A stretch of 15,615 nucleotides of DNA from Flavobacteriales bacterium UBA6969 (lineage in GTDB: Bacteria > Bacteroidota > Bacteroidia > Flavobacteriales_D > Sanyastnellaceae), in contig DJYV01000067.1 of NCBI GenBank assembly GCA_002448555.1, forward strand, positions 1 through 15,615, in the 5' to 3' direction. The notes under the pieces were generated by a model. That model was given only the letters and a program-made list of their open reading frames with translations. It was not told where the DNA came from and ran no database searches. Made by a program: the position numbers and the translations under genes. The stretch's first letter is position 1. Every line of letters starts with the position of its first letter. This document shows positions 7,438 to 15,210 of this stretch, piece after piece.

Positions 7438-8106
7438 ATGAATGAAATCATGATCGAGGCCCGCGGAATCACAAAGTCATACGGACAGGTTACCGTATTG
7501 AGCGGCGTCGACTTGGACATTGAAAAACACAAAATCACCTCCATCTCGGGTGCCAGCGGAGCGGGAAAAACCACCTTACTCCAAATCCTCGGAACCCTCA
7601 ATGCCCCCGATGCCGGTTCCCTCACCATCGGCGGGACCCGGGTGGACGGATTGAAGGGCAACGCGCTTTCAGCTTTTCGAAACCAGCGCATCGGATTCAT
7701 TTTTCAGTTTCATCGGTTGCTGCCCGAATTCACCGCGGTCGAAAACGTGCTCATGCCCGCCTGGATTCAAGGCAACGATTCGAGCCGGCACAAAGACCGC
7801 GCAGAACGATTGCTTAAAGATTTGGGACTAGGAAGCCGCCTTCGCCACCTCCCCAATCAACTCAGCGGTGGGGAACAACAACGCGTAGCCGCCGCCCGGG
7901 CGCTTATGAATGAGCCAGACGTTGTGCTGGCGGATGAACCCACGGGCAACCTCGATTCCGGAAACGCCGACTCCTTGTTTGAGCTATTCATTGAATTGCG
8001 TGACCGGGAGGGCCAAACCTTTGTCGTGGTCACACACAATGACGCCATGGCCCAGCGCGGCGATGCCCGTTTGCACCTAAAGGACGGCCGCATGGCACAG
8101 CCCTGA
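7438..8106 (+). CDS. lolD: ABC transporter ATP-binding protein, LolD/MacB-type
   Basis: This 222-residue ATPase has all nucleotide-binding motifs: Walker A GASGAGKT (38-45), Q-loop Gln90 in FIFQFHRLLPEFT, signature LSGGE (142-146), Walker B VVLADE (162-167) with D-loop GNLDSG, and switch His200 in VVVTHND. The FQFHRLLPEFTAVENVLMPA stretch after the Q-loop is typical of LolD, which powers release of lipoproteins from the inner membrane with LolC/LolE-type permeases. The same subfamily includes MacB- and FtsE-like ATPases, so a peptide-export or division role cannot be excluded. No permease gene lies next to it in the window. It diverges from sucC across 70 bases. The ATG at 7438 is taken because it gives the standard family N-terminus. 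Confidence 0.85.
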   Translation: MNEIMIEARGITKSYGQVTVLSGVDLDIEKHKITSISGASGAGKTTLLQILGTLNAPDAGSLTIGGTRVDGLKGNALSAFRNQRIGFIFQFHRLLPEFTAVENVLMPAWIQGNDSSRHKDRAERLLKDLGLGSRLRHLPNQLSGGEQQRVAAARALMNEPDVVLADEPTGNLDSGNADSLFELFIELRDREGQTFVVVTHNDAMAQRGDARLHLKDGRMAQP

Positions 8107-8145
8107 TTGCGGTTTCACATCGATTCGCCTGCGTCCGTGAAAATG

Positions 8146-8159
8146 CTATGCATGCATAG
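8146..8159. promoter_or_regulatory. Perfect 14-base palindrome, candidate MarR operator of the beta-oxidation operon
   Basis: CTATGCATGCATAG reads identically on both strands. It lies 23 bases before the marR start and directly upstream of a candidate -7 element, where a -33 region would fall. MarR dimers typically bind such inverted repeats and autorepress their own operon, so this is a likely operator. The assignment is from position and symmetry only. Confidence 0.6.
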
Positions 8160-8170
8160 GAAGTTTTGCG

Positions 8171-8178
8171 TACCTTGG
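8171..8178 (+). promoter_or_regulatory. Candidate -7 element of the marR-fad operon
   Basis: TACCTTGG is one base off TAnnTTTG and ends 4 bases before the GTG start of marR. Transcription would begin at about the start codon, giving a leaderless mRNA. The palindrome at 8146-8159 covers the place of the -33 element, as expected for a repressed promoter. Confidence 0.4.
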
Positions 8179-8182
8179 ACAC

Positions 8183-8650
8183 GTGAAGCCACAAGAAACC
8201 ATTGATTTTCACTTGCGCTGGGGATGGACCAAACTCTCCAAGCTGTATGCGAATGAAGCCGAGCGGCGCGGCATTCCATTCTCCTACGTATTTATTCTGC
8301 TCCACACCGAGCGCTCGGGCACGCCGTCAACGAAACTCGGACCGAAGATGGGTATGGAGTCTACCAGCTTGTCTCGCTCCCTCCGAGGACTGGAAGAAAT
8401 CGGCTGGATCGAACGCCGGCCAGATGCGCACGACCGGCGCATGATGCGCGTTTTCTTGACAGCAGCCGGGGTGAACGCCCGCAGGCAAGCCCGAGACCTG
8501 GTCGTGACCGTAAACCAGCGGTTGCGTGAGCTGCTTGGAGCCGAAGCCGTCGATCGGTTGCTGAATGAAATGCGACGGCTGAACGAAATCCTCGACAACC
8601 CACAGGCGCTCGTCCCCTCGGACGCATCCCCCACTCCTGATCATTCCTGA
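8183..8650 (+). CDS. MarR-family transcriptional regulator of the beta-oxidation operon
   Basis: The 155-residue winged-helix protein starts at a GTG (8183); the next in-frame ATG comes too late, inside the HTH. The HTH and recognition helix lie about residues 48-75 (T-P-S-T-K-L-G-P-K-M-G-M-E-S-T-S-L-S-R-S). The wing (about 77-93) carries the typical acidic-basic D84-R85-R86. The sequence TPSTKLGPKMGMESTSLSR resembles the MarR proteins that precede fatty-acid oxidation genes in other Bacteroidota. It sits 5 bases before the hydroxyacyl-CoA dehydrogenase gene, so it is the first gene of that operon and likely its repressor. By family logic it would be released by an acyl-CoA or fatty acid, but the ligand is inferred. 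A perfect palindrome lies just upstream. The last about 15 residues are a Pro/Ser/Asp-rich tail. Confidence 0.9.
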   Translation: MKPQETIDFHLRWGWTKLSKLYANEAERRGIPFSYVFILLHTERSGTPSTKLGPKMGMESTSLSRSLRGLEEIGWIERRPDAHDRRMMRVFLTAAGVNARRQARDLVVTVNQRLRELLGAEAVDRLLNEMRRLNEILDNPQALVPSDASPTPDHS

Positions 8651-8655
8651 ACACC

Positions 8656-11040
8656 ATGAGTACACCCGCTATTCCTTTTCACAAAATCAAGCGCGCAGCC
8701 GTGTTGGGCTCCGGCGTGATGGGATCACGCATCGCGTGCCACCTCGCCCAGACCGGGTCCGAAGTGCTCCTGCTCGACCTGCCCTCAGCCGAAGGGCCAC
8801 GGAATGCCATCGCCGACGGCCACCTCAAGGCCGCCATCAAATCCAACCCGTCGCCCTTGTATTCGAAGCGTTTTGCACAACGCATCACGACGGGCAATTT
8901 TGACGATGATTTGGCCCAGATCGCCCACTGCGATTGGATCATCGAAGTCGTCGTCGAGCGATTGGACATCAAGCAGCAGCTTTTCGAACGCGTCGAGCAA
9001 TTCCGCACGCCCGGGACCTTTATCACTAGCAACACATCGGGTATCCCCTTGGCCCAACTCAGTGAAGGACGATCCGAAGATTTCCAAGCCCACTTCTGCG
9101 GCACGCACTTTTTTAACCCACCGCGTTACCTGCCCCTTTTGGAAATCATCCCGGGGCCCAAGACCAAACCCGAAGTGCTATCCTTCTTGGAGGCCTACGG
9201 CGAACGCATTTTGGGCAAGCAAGTCGTGGTTTGTAAGGACACTCCGGCTTTCATCGCCAACCGCGTGGGCGTTTTTGCCATTCAGGCCTTGTTCCACACC
9301 GTCAGCGAAATGGGCCTCTCCGTGGAAGCCGTCGATAAGCTCACTGGACCGGCGATGGGCCGACCCAAGAGCGCCACGTTCCGCACGTGTGACGTAGTCG
9401 GATTGGATACCTTGGTGCACGTGGCCAACGGCGTGGCGACCAATTGCCCGGACGACGAGCGGGCCGAGGTGTTTCAGACGCCAGATTTCGTCAAGCACTT
9501 GGTGGACAACAACCTCTTGGGGTCGAAAAGCAGTGCAGGGTTTTACAAAAAGGTCAAAAACGACCAAGGCAAGAGTGAAATCCTCGCACTCGACTTGAAA
9601 ACCTTGGAATACCGGCCCAAGGTCAAAGCCAAGTTTGCCACGTTGGACATGGCCAAAGCCGTGGACAACCTGGAGCAACGCACCAAATTGCTGTTTAACG
9701 GACAGGACGAGGCCGGCACCTTTTACCGCCGGATTTTCGCTGATGTGTTCGCGTACGTGTCGAACCGTGTTCCGGAAATCGCTGACGAACCGTACCGCAT
9801 CGATGACGCCTTGCGCGCCGGCTTCGGTTGGGAATTGGGTGCGTTTGAAAGCTGGGATGCCATCGGATTCGAAGACGGCCTCAAGGCCATCGCCGACCGA
9901 GGACTTGCAGTTCCAGCGTGGATTGAAACGTTCAAGGACCAAGGCGAAGGCACCTTCTACCGCAACGTCAACGGCGTGCGTCAATGCTGGGACCCCCGCA
10001 CTGGTGCTTACGAGACCGTCGGAGGACAAGAAGGCCGGCTGTCATTGGCTTGGCTACCCGATTCGGCCACGGTCTGGTCCAATTCGGGAACGACCATTCA
10101 GGATTTGGGCGACGGCATCCTCAATGTTGCCTTCCACACCAAGATGAACTCCATCAGTGCAGAAGTGCTCGAGGGGGTAAACAAGGCCATTGACCTCGCC
10201 GAGTCCGACGATGCATGGCGGGGCGTGGTCATATCAAACGAAGGGGCGCAGTTCAGCGCCGGTGCCAATGTGGGCATGATCTTCATGATGGCCGTGGAAC
10301 AGGAATACGATGAGTTGAATTACGCCATTCGGATGTTCCAAAACACCGTCATGCGCCTGCGCTACTCCGGTATTCCGGTCATTGTGGCCCCTCACCAGCT
10401 CGCCTTGGGTGGCGGTTGTGAGATGTGCCTCCACGCCGACAAGGTCATCGCCCACGCGGAGACCTACATGGGGCTTGTGGAATTTGGCGTCGGGCTCATC
10501 CCAGGGGGGGGCGGCACCAAAGAGTTCGTGCTGCGCTTGAACGACGAGATGCACGACGGGGACATGCGCATTAACCGCCTGCGCGACCGCTTCCTCACCA
10601 TCGGACAAGCCAAAGTCGCCACTTCGGCGCACGAGGCCTTTGAACTGGGCTACCTGCGGGAAGGCATCGACGAAGTCGTCGTCAACCGCCGCGACCAACT
10701 CGCCCGGGCCAAGAGGGCCGCCATTGAGCTTTCTGAGGCTGGCTACACCCAGCCGCTGCAACGCAAAGGCATCACCGTCGCCGGCCAAGAAGGCCTCGGC
10801 ATCGTGTACGTCGGTGCGCACAGCATGAAGAGCGGCAACTACATCTCTGAGCACGACCAATTGATCAGCGAGAAACTCGGCTACGTAATGTGCGGAGGCG
10901 ACCTCAGTGCACGCACGGCCGTCTCGGAGCAGTACCTACTCGATCTCGAACGCGAAGCGTTTGTCTCCCTGTGCATGCAACGCAAAACCCTTGAGCGCAT
11001 GCAAAGCCTGATTCAGAAGGGTAAAATCTTGAGAAACTAA
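8656..11040 (+). CDS. fadN: Fused 3-hydroxyacyl-CoA dehydrogenase / enoyl-CoA hydratase (FadN-type)
   Basis: The 794-residue bifunctional enzyme performs steps two and three of beta-oxidation: hydration of enoyl-CoA and NAD-dependent oxidation of 3-hydroxyacyl-CoA. The N-terminal dehydrogenase has the Rossmann motif GSGVMG (18-23) and catalytic H151 with E163 in GTHFFNPPRYLPLLEII. N201 lies in ANRVG, and two C-terminal 3HCDH domains extend to about 450. The C-terminal crotonase domain (about 480-690) has the oxyanion-hole segment FSAGANVG (533-540) and two acidic catalytic residues 20 apart, E589 in LGGGCEM and E609 in GLVEFGVGL, so hydratase activity looks intact. The order dehydrogenase-then-hydratase is that of Bacillus FadN (about 790 residues) and the reverse of E. 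coli FadB/FadJ. It is the second gene of the operon, 5 bases after marR and 5 before the thiolase. A run of eight G lies at 10504-10511 without breaking the frame. Confidence 0.95.
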   Translation: MSTPAIPFHKIKRAAVLGSGVMGSRIACHLAQTGSEVLLLDLPSAEGPRNAIADGHLKAAIKSNPSPLYSKRFAQRITTGNFDDDLAQIAHCDWIIEVVVERLDIKQQLFERVEQFRTPGTFITSNTSGIPLAQLSEGRSEDFQAHFCGTHFFNPPRYLPLLEIIPGPKTKPEVLSFLEAYGERILGKQVVVCKDTPAFIANRVGVFAIQALFHTVSEMGLSVEAVDKLTGPAMGRPKSATFRTCDVVGLDTLVHVANGVATNCPDDERAEVFQTPDFVKHLVDNNLLGSKSSAGFYKKVKNDQGKSEILALDLKTLEYRPKVKAKFATLDMAKAVDNLEQRTKLLFNGQDEAGTFYRRIFADVFAYVSNRVPEIADEPYRIDDALRAGFGWELGAFESWDAIGFEDGLKAIADRGLAVPAWIETFKDQGEGTFYRNVNGVRQCWDPRTGAYETVGGQEGRLSLAWLPDSATVWSNSGTTIQDLGDGILNVAFHTKMNSISAEVLEGVNKAIDLAESDDAWRGVVISNEGAQFSAGANVGMIFMMAVEQEYDELNYAIRMFQNTVMRLRYSGIPVIVAPHQLALGGGCEMCLHADKVIAHAETYMGLVEFGVGLIPGGGGTKEFVLRLNDEMHDGDMRINRLRDRFLTIGQAKVATSAHEAFELGYLREGIDEVVVNRRDQLARAKRAAIELSEAGYTQPLQRKGITVAGQEGLGIVYVGAHSMKSGNYISEHDQLISEKLGYVMCGGDLSARTAVSEQYLLDLEREAFVSLCMQRKTLERMQSLIQKGKILRN

Positions 11041-11045
11041 TCGCC

Positions 11046-12227
11046 ATGAATGCATACATCATAGGAGGCTACCGTTCGCCCGTTGGTAAATCCGGCAAAG
11101 GCACCTTTCGCTTTGTCCGACCGGATGATTTAGGTGAGCAAGTGATTCGAAAGCTGCTCTCCGACTTTCCGCAATTGGACAAGGAACGCATCGACGATGT
11201 CATTGTCGGCAATGCCACTCCGGAGGCCGAGCAAGGCCTGAACATCGGTCGCATGGTAAGTTTGATGGGGCTCGACACCGACAAGGTGCCGGGCATGACC
11301 GTGAATCGCTACTGTGCCTCCGGTTTGGAAACCATCGCCATCGCATCCGCCAAAATCCACGCCGGACTGGCCGATTGCATCCTCGCCGGCGGCATCGAGA
11401 CCATGTCCCCCATCCCGTTTGGTGGGTGGCGCATCGTTCCCAATGCCCGCGTTGCGAAAGCCAATCCAGATTGGTACTGGGGCATGGGGCTCACGGCAGA
11501 AGCGGTCGCAAAAGACTTCAACGTCTCCCGGGACGATCAAGACGCCTTCGCGCTCGAAAGCCATCAGCGTGCAGCGGCGGCCATCGACGCCGGGCGATTT
11601 GCACCGGGCATCGCCCCCATCACCGTCAACGAGGTCTACCTCGATGAAAACGAAAAACGCCAAGAGCGCACCCACGTCGTCGACACCGATGAAGGCGTGC
11701 GCCGCGACTCTACCCTGGAAGGCCTAGCTCGTTTGAAGCCCGTTTTCGCCCAAGGTGGCTCGGTCACGGCGGGGAACAGTTCCCAAACATCGGACGGCGC
11801 GGCCTTCGTGCTCGTGGTGTCCGAGCGCATGCTTAAGGAACTCAACGTCGAGCCCATTGTGCGCTTGGCCAGCTACCACGTGAGCGGCTTGGAACCGCGC
11901 ATCATGGGGGTTGGCCCCATCCACGCCGTACCGAAAGCATTGGAAAAAGCCGGCATCACCGCGCAGGACCTCGGTGCCGTGGAATTGAATGAAGCCTTCG
12001 CCTCGCAGTCCGTTGCGGTGGTGAAAGAGCTCGGGCTGGACCAGGCAATGGTCAACCCGAACGGGGGCGCCATTGCATTGGGCCATCCATTGGGATGCAC
12101 CGGTGCCAAGCTGACCGTGCAAATGATGCACGAATTGAAATCCCGCCAAGCCAACTACGGCATGGTAACCATGTGCGTCGGCACCGGTCAAGGAGCCGCC
12201 GGCGTTTTTGAATACTTGAACGCATAA
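11046..12227 (+). CDS. fadA: Acetyl-CoA C-acyltransferase (3-ketoacyl-CoA thiolase)
   Basis: This 393-residue thiolase cleaves 3-ketoacyl-CoA with CoA to acetyl-CoA and a shortened acyl-CoA, the last step of each beta-oxidation round. The nucleophile is C90 in NRYCASGLE. NEAF lies at 315-318, the catalytic His is H347 in ALGHPLG, and the acid/base Cys is C377 in TMCVGTGQG. Length and motifs are standard for degradative thiolases. Sequence alone does not fully separate them from biosynthetic acetoacetyl-CoA thiolases; the neighbours decide in favour of beta-oxidation. It follows the FadN-type gene by 5 bases and precedes the acyl-CoA dehydrogenase by 10 bases, so translation is probably coupled or nearly so. 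Confidence 0.95.
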   Translation: MNAYIIGGYRSPVGKSGKGTFRFVRPDDLGEQVIRKLLSDFPQLDKERIDDVIVGNATPEAEQGLNIGRMVSLMGLDTDKVPGMTVNRYCASGLETIAIASAKIHAGLADCILAGGIETMSPIPFGGWRIVPNARVAKANPDWYWGMGLTAEAVAKDFNVSRDDQDAFALESHQRAAAAIDAGRFAPGIAPITVNEVYLDENEKRQERTHVVDTDEGVRRDSTLEGLARLKPVFAQGGSVTAGNSSQTSDGAAFVLVVSERMLKELNVEPIVRLASYHVSGLEPRIMGVGPIHAVPKALEKAGITAQDLGAVELNEAFASQSVAVVKELGLDQAMVNPNGGAIALGHPLGCTGAKLTVQMMHELKSRQANYGMVTMCVGTGQGAAGVFEYLNA

Positions 12228-12237
12228 ACTTGATCAG

Positions 12238-14028
12238 ATGTCTGAAAACTCAACAGCGATTCGAGGCGGTGAATTTTTGATCCGCCCCACCGCAGCCGCC
12301 GACATCTTCATCCCTGAAGTGTGGACGGAGGAGCAATTGATGATGAAGCAGATGACGTTGGACTTTGTCGAACAACGCATCCTACCCAAGCTCGAAGAAA
12401 TCGACAACCAAGAGGAAGGCCTCGTTCCCAGCCTGATGCGCGAAGCCGGTGAACTGGGACTACTCGGCAGCTCAGTTCCGGAGGAATACGGCGGCATGGG
12501 CTTGGATTTCAAGACCACCATGCTCATCACCGAAGCCATTGGCGGCGCGCACGCCTTCAGCGTGAGCTTCAGCGCCCACACAGGCATCGGCACGTTGCCC
12601 ATCCTCTACTACGGCAATGAAGAACAGAAGAAAAAGTGGGTGCCGGGGTTGGCCTCCGGCGAACTAAAAGGCTGCTACTGTTTGACGGAGCCCAGCGCCG
12701 GTTCCGATGCGAACAGCGGTAAAACCAAAGCCCGCCTTTCCGAGGACGGCAAGCACTACATCATAAACGGCCAGAAGATGTGGATCACCAACGGAGGCTT
12801 CGCAGACGTGATGATTGTGTTTGCCAAGATTGATGACGACGAAAAACTTACGGCGTTCATCGTCGACGGCCACGCCGAAGGCATCACGAAAAATCCGGAG
12901 GAAAAGAAGATGGGTATCAAAGGGTCCTCAACCCGCCAAATCTTCTTCAACGACGTGCACGTGCCGGTGGAAAATCTTCTCTACGAGCGCGAACAAGGAT
13001 TCAAAATCGCGGTCAACATCCTGAACATCGGCCGCATCAAACTAGGCGGTGCAGTGCTCGGTGCGGCGAAAGACGCTTGCTCCCACTCCACCCGGTACGC
13101 AAATGAGCGCGAGCAATTTGGACGGCCCATTTCGAAGTACGGCGCCATCCGCTATAAACTCGCCGAAAGCGCCATCCGCTTGTACACCTGCGAGTCGGCC
13201 ATCTACCGGGCCACGCAAAACATCGACGATGCCATCGCTGCGCTCAAGGCGGGCGGCATGGACCACGGCGAAGCCACGCTCAAGGGCATCGCGGACTTCG
13301 CACCCGAGTGCGCCATGATGAAGGTGTTGGGATCCGAAGTCCTCGACTATTGCGTCGATGAAGCTGTGCAAATCCACGGCGGCATGGGCTACAGCGCGGA
13401 AAGCCGGGCTGAACTCGCCTACCGTGACGCGCGGATCAACCGCATCTTCGAGGGTACCAACGAGATCAACCGCATGCTCACGGTGGACATGATCCTCAAG
13501 AAGGCCATGAAGGGCGAGATGGATTTGATGACCCCCGCCATGGCAGTGGCCAACGAGCTGACCGGGGTGCCGGATATGACCGCGTCATCCAGCGATCCCT
13601 TCGAGCGGCAATTGGCCTACGTCGCCAACCTGAAAAAGGCCATCTTGTTGGTGGCCGGTGGGGCTGTGCAGAAGCTCATGATGAGCCTGGCCAAAGAGCA
13701 GGAAATTCTCATGAACATCGCCGATATGGCCATTTGGACGTACACCATCGAATCCACGGTATTGCGCGTGCAGAAGCTGGCACAGCAAAAAGGCGGGACG
13801 GATGACCTCGCTGTGCAGCTCGCCATCATGAACGCCTACACCTACGAAGCCAGCGAATGGATTCACAGTGCAGGCAAGGAAGCGCTCCTCAGTTTTGCCG
13901 AAGGCGATGAACTGAAGATGATGCTCATGGGCATGAAGCGATTCTGTAAAACCGAGGACATCAATCCGAAAGAGGCACGTCAATTGATCGCCATGGACCT
14001 CATCGAAAAGAACGGCTACACACTGTGA
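12238..14028 (+). CDS. fadE: Acyl-CoA dehydrogenase, long/very-long-chain type with C-terminal extension
   Basis: At 596 residues this is longer than the roughly 380-residue short- and medium-chain enzymes and matches Bacillus FadE (YusJ) and VLCAD-like enzymes. The usual alpha-beta-alpha fold (about 35-425) shows the FAD/substrate segment LTEPSAGSD (149-157), WITNGG (182-187) and GIKGSSTRQ (226-234). The catalytic base is probably E405 in RIFEGTNEI, within GGMGYSAESRAELAYRDARI. The last about 170 residues form a helical extension, which in VLCAD and its relatives aids membrane or dimer contacts and long-chain use. It catalyses the FAD-linked first oxidation step and needs an electron-transfer partner (ETF), not encoded here. 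It is the last gene of the operon, with a strong hairpin terminator beginning 45 bases after its stop. Confidence 0.94.
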   Translation: MSENSTAIRGGEFLIRPTAAADIFIPEVWTEEQLMMKQMTLDFVEQRILPKLEEIDNQEEGLVPSLMREAGELGLLGSSVPEEYGGMGLDFKTTMLITEAIGGAHAFSVSFSAHTGIGTLPILYYGNEEQKKKWVPGLASGELKGCYCLTEPSAGSDANSGKTKARLSEDGKHYIINGQKMWITNGGFADVMIVFAKIDDDEKLTAFIVDGHAEGITKNPEEKKMGIKGSSTRQIFFNDVHVPVENLLYEREQGFKIAVNILNIGRIKLGGAVLGAAKDACSHSTRYANEREQFGRPISKYGAIRYKLAESAIRLYTCESAIYRATQNIDDAIAALKAGGMDHGEATLKGIADFAPECAMMKVLGSEVLDYCVDEAVQIHGGMGYSAESRAELAYRDARINRIFEGTNEINRMLTVDMILKKAMKGEMDLMTPAMAVANELTGVPDMTASSSDPFERQLAYVANLKKAILLVAGGAVQKLMMSLAKEQEILMNIADMAIWTYTIESTVLRVQKLAQQKGGTDDLAVQLAIMNAYTYEASEWIHSAGKEALLSFAEGDELKMMLMGMKRFCKTEDINPKEARQLIAMDLIEKNGYTL

Positions 14029-14030
14029 TT

Positions 14031-14053
14031 ACCCGCGGGTGCACCTTCGGGTG
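14031..14053 (+). other. Small symmetric elements after the acyl-CoA dehydrogenase stop
   Basis: ACCCGCGGGT (14031-14040) is a perfect 10-base palindrome. CACC-TTCG-GGTG (14042-14053) is a short stem closed by a stable UUCG tetraloop in RNA. Neither has a T-tract. They could protect the 3' end of the fad transcript or be chance in GC-rich DNA. Confidence 0.35.
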
Positions 14054-14073
14054 AAATCTTTGTTGAAATCAAT

Positions 14074-14116
14074 CCGGCCGGCCAGCGTAAACTCCGCTGC
14101 GCCGGCCGGTATTTTT
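14074..14116 (+). terminator. Large hairpin terminator of the fad operon
   Basis: CCGGCCGGC (14074-14082) pairs perfectly with GCCGGCCGG (14101-14109). Inside it CAGCG (14083-14087) pairs with CGCTG (14095-14099), leaving one bulged C at 14100 and a 7-base loop. The T-run of TATTTTTG follows (14110-14117). It ends only 5 bases before the start codon of the next gene. Confidence 0.9.
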
Positions 14117-14117
14117 G
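14110..14117 (+). promoter_or_regulatory. -7-like element embedded in the terminator T-tract, before the M42 peptidase
   Basis: TATTTTTG is an exact match to TAnnTTTG and lies 4 bases before the ATG at 14122. If active, the peptidase mRNA would be leaderless. No TTG is found at -33 spacing, where the hairpin sequence lies, so the match may simply be the terminator T-run. Confidence 0.4.
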
Positions 14118-14121
14118 TGCA

Positions 14122-15210
14122 ATGGCAAAGAAGACGATTCTCAATAAAGCTTCGGAGAAATTCCTCGAGGCATACCTCAATAACGCAAGCCCAACCGGAT
14201 TCGAAAGCAGCGGGCAGCAACTGTGGTTGGACTACATCCGCCCGTACATCGACGAGCACATTATCGATACCTACGGCACAGTCGTTGGCGTGGTCAATCC
14301 CAACGCCCCCTACAAGGTGGTGATCGAAGCCCACGCCGATGAGATCAGCTACTTTGTTCACTACATCACCGCCGACGGATACATCTACCTGAAGCGCAAC
14401 GGAGGCAGCGACCACCAGATCGCGCCGTCCAAGCGTGTCGACATTCACACGCCGAAAGGCATCGTAAAAGGCGTCTTTGGTTGGCCCGCCATCCACACCC
14501 GCAAAGCGGGCAAAGAGGAGGCACCAACGATGAAAAACATCTTCCTCGATGTGGGCGCCAAGGACAAGAATGAAGTTGAGAAGATGGGGATCCACGTCGG
14601 GTGCGTGGTCACCTACGAGGACACCTTCATGGTTTTGAATAAGGACTGGTACGTCGCTCGTGCACTGGACAACCGAGCCGGCGGATTCATGATTGCGGAA
14701 GTGGCTCGCCTGTTGCACGAGGAAGGCGTCAAGCTGCCGTTTGGCCTTTACATCACCAATTCGGTTCAAGAGGAGATTGGATTGCGCGGGGCGCAGATGA
14801 TTGCTGAGCGAATTTCACCGGATGTAGCCATCGTAACCGACGTCACTCACTGCACCCACACGCCGATGATGAACAAAATCGATAACGGGGATGTGGCTGC
14901 GGGCAAAGGTCCGGGCGTAACCTACGGACCAGCCGTCCAGAACAACCTCTTGCAGCGCATCATCGACACCGCCGACGCGGAGAAAATTCCGTTGCAGCGT
15001 ATGGCCGCCAGCCGCTTCACCGGCACCGATACCGACGCGTTTGCCTACTCCAACAAAGGCGTGGCCAGTGCGTTGATCAGCTTGCCTCTGCGCTACATGC
15101 ACACCACCGTTGAGATGGTCCACCGCGACGACGTCGAGAACTGCATCAAGTTGATCCTCGCCACGTTGAAGAACATCCAACCCGGCGAGGACTTCAAGTA
15201 CATCAGCTGA
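14122..15210 (+). CDS. M42-family metallopeptidase (glutamyl aminopeptidase/FrvX-like)
   Basis: The 362-residue, presumably cytoplasmic, enzyme has the full di-metal site of M42 aminopeptidases. H71 and D73 are in EAHADEIS, bridging D183 in RALDNRAGG, catalytic E217 with ligand E218 in VQEEIGLRG, D240 in IVTDVTH, and H327 in LRYMHTTVEMVH. These enzymes usually assemble into tetrahedral dodecamers that trim peptides released by the proteasome or other proteases, with preference for acidic, hydrophobic or other residues depending on the member. The specificity here is unknown. There is no signal peptide. The residues between H73 and D183 contain the dimerisation insertion normal for the family. 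The gene is separated from the fad operon by a strong terminator, and its stop abuts the stop of the convergent response regulator with no intervening base. Confidence 0.93.
   Translation: MAKKTILNKASEKFLEAYLNNASPTGFESSGQQLWLDYIRPYIDEHIIDTYGTVVGVVNPNAPYKVVIEAHADEISYFVHYITADGYIYLKRNGGSDHQIAPSKRVDIHTPKGIVKGVFGWPAIHTRKAGKEEAPTMKNIFLDVGAKDKNEVEKMGIHVGCVVTYEDTFMVLNKDWYVARALDNRAGGFMIAEVARLLHEEGVKLPFGLYITNSVQEEIGLRGAQMIAERISPDVAIVTDVTHCTHTPMMNKIDNGDVAAGKGPGVTYGPAVQNNLLQRIIDTADAEKIPLQRMAASRFTGTDTDAFAYSNKGVASALISLPLRYMHTTVEMVHRDDVENCIKLILATLKNIQPGEDFKYIS

Noticed and set aside
9178..10029. 283-residue open frame antisense to the FadN-type gene
   Set aside because: A long stop-free antisense frame is expected in GC-rich coding DNA. 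The sense strand encodes the conserved dehydrogenase domains.
14029..14769. 246-residue open frame antisense to the M42 peptidase gene, starting inside it and reaching the fadE stop
   Set aside because: It is the mirror frame of a gene with a complete M42 active site. The translation shows no recognisable motif and crosses the fad terminator hairpin.
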